Part shown: positions 39,901 through 39,905 of the stretch, piece after piece
Position numbering within the stretch: the first letter of the stretch is position 1
How the letters are laid out: the number at the start of each line of letters is the position of its first letter
Assembly: GCA_040220455.1 (NCBI GenBank)
Contig: JAVJUS010000057.1
Location: 1 to 39,905 of the forward strand
Direction of reading: 5' to 3'
Length of the DNA stretch: 39,905 nucleotides
DNA from: JAVJUS01 sp040220455
Lineage (GTDB): Bacteria > Pseudomonadota > Alphaproteobacteria > DSM-16000 > Inquilinaceae
The notes under the pieces: generated by a model
Seen by the model: only the letters and a program-made list of their open reading frames with translations
Told to the model about the DNA's origin: nothing
The model's database searches: none
Program-made: the position numbers and the translations under genes

Positions 39901-39905
39901 CCGCC
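39897..39905 (+). CDS. Start of next gene, probably lptA (cut by window end)
   Basis: GTGACCGCC at the window end overlaps the lptC stop codon by GTGA, the usual coupling. lptA normally follows lptC in this gene order, but only three codons are present, so identity is inferred from position only. Confidence 0.35.

Overview
The window comes from a GC-rich alphaproteobacterium, most likely of the broad order Rhodospirillales. The basis is gene order recalled from that group: aroK-aroB-CorC-type CBS protein; bolA next to a J-domain gene and cobS-cobT (aerobic cobaltochelatase); metX-metW; chorismate mutase-hisC-tyrA near DUF2125 and ChaC genes; rnd-kdsD-lptC(-lptA). Almost all of it is ordinary core chromosome. 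I see no phage, no insertion sequence with a transposase, no CRISPR array and no complete defence island.

Layout. 1-4.3 kb: a small membrane protein, then the shikimate genes aroK and aroB, a CorC/HlyC-type CBS protein and a DUF2889 protein. 4.3-10.0 kb: a ribbon-helix-helix protein with a likely self-operator, bolA, an EamA transporter, a J-domain protein, cobS and cobT. 10.0-14.5 kb: an iron(III) ABC system (binding protein and fused permease, no ATPase gene) split by a small accessory patch. The patch holds a UUCG-loop terminator, a pair of inverted REP palindromes, a broken BrnA-type antitoxin and a GNAT acetyltransferase. 14.5-20.7 kb: Tat-type dienelactone hydrolase, metZ, an acyl-CoA ligase and an MsbA-type ABC exporter. 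20.7-26.7 kb, minus strand: Ca2+/cation antiporter, aminotransferase, a small helical protein, then the cluster gloB-GST-cupin-EamA.

26.7-33.3 kb: a SAM methyltransferase that overlaps a DUF3126 gene tail to tail, metX-metW, and a divergent operon of chorismate mutase, hisC and tyrA. 33.3-39.9 kb: an unrecognised protein, DUF2125, ChaC, an NDUFA9-like protein, tRNA-Leu(CAG) with a strong promoter, ribonuclease D, arabinose-5-phosphate isomerase, lptC and the first codons of the next gene, expected to be lptA.

Functional themes are aromatic amino acid synthesis (aroK, aroB, chorismate mutase, tyrA; hisC-type aminotransferase), methionine synthesis (metX, metW, metZ), cobalamin cobalt insertion (cobS, cobT), iron uptake, glutathione-linked detoxification (gloB, GST, ChaC) and LPS supply and export (MsbA-like, kdsD, lptC).

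The least ordinary signals are the covarying REP pair at 11389-11466 with a third copy at 21770-21802, the start-less antitoxin remnant in frame with the GNAT gene, the palindrome and half-sites at the ribbon-helix-helix promoter, Fur-like boxes shared by the two split iron genes, and a chorismate mutase carrying what looks like a worn-out prephenate-dehydratase domain. All calls rest on reading the sequence; no database search was run.
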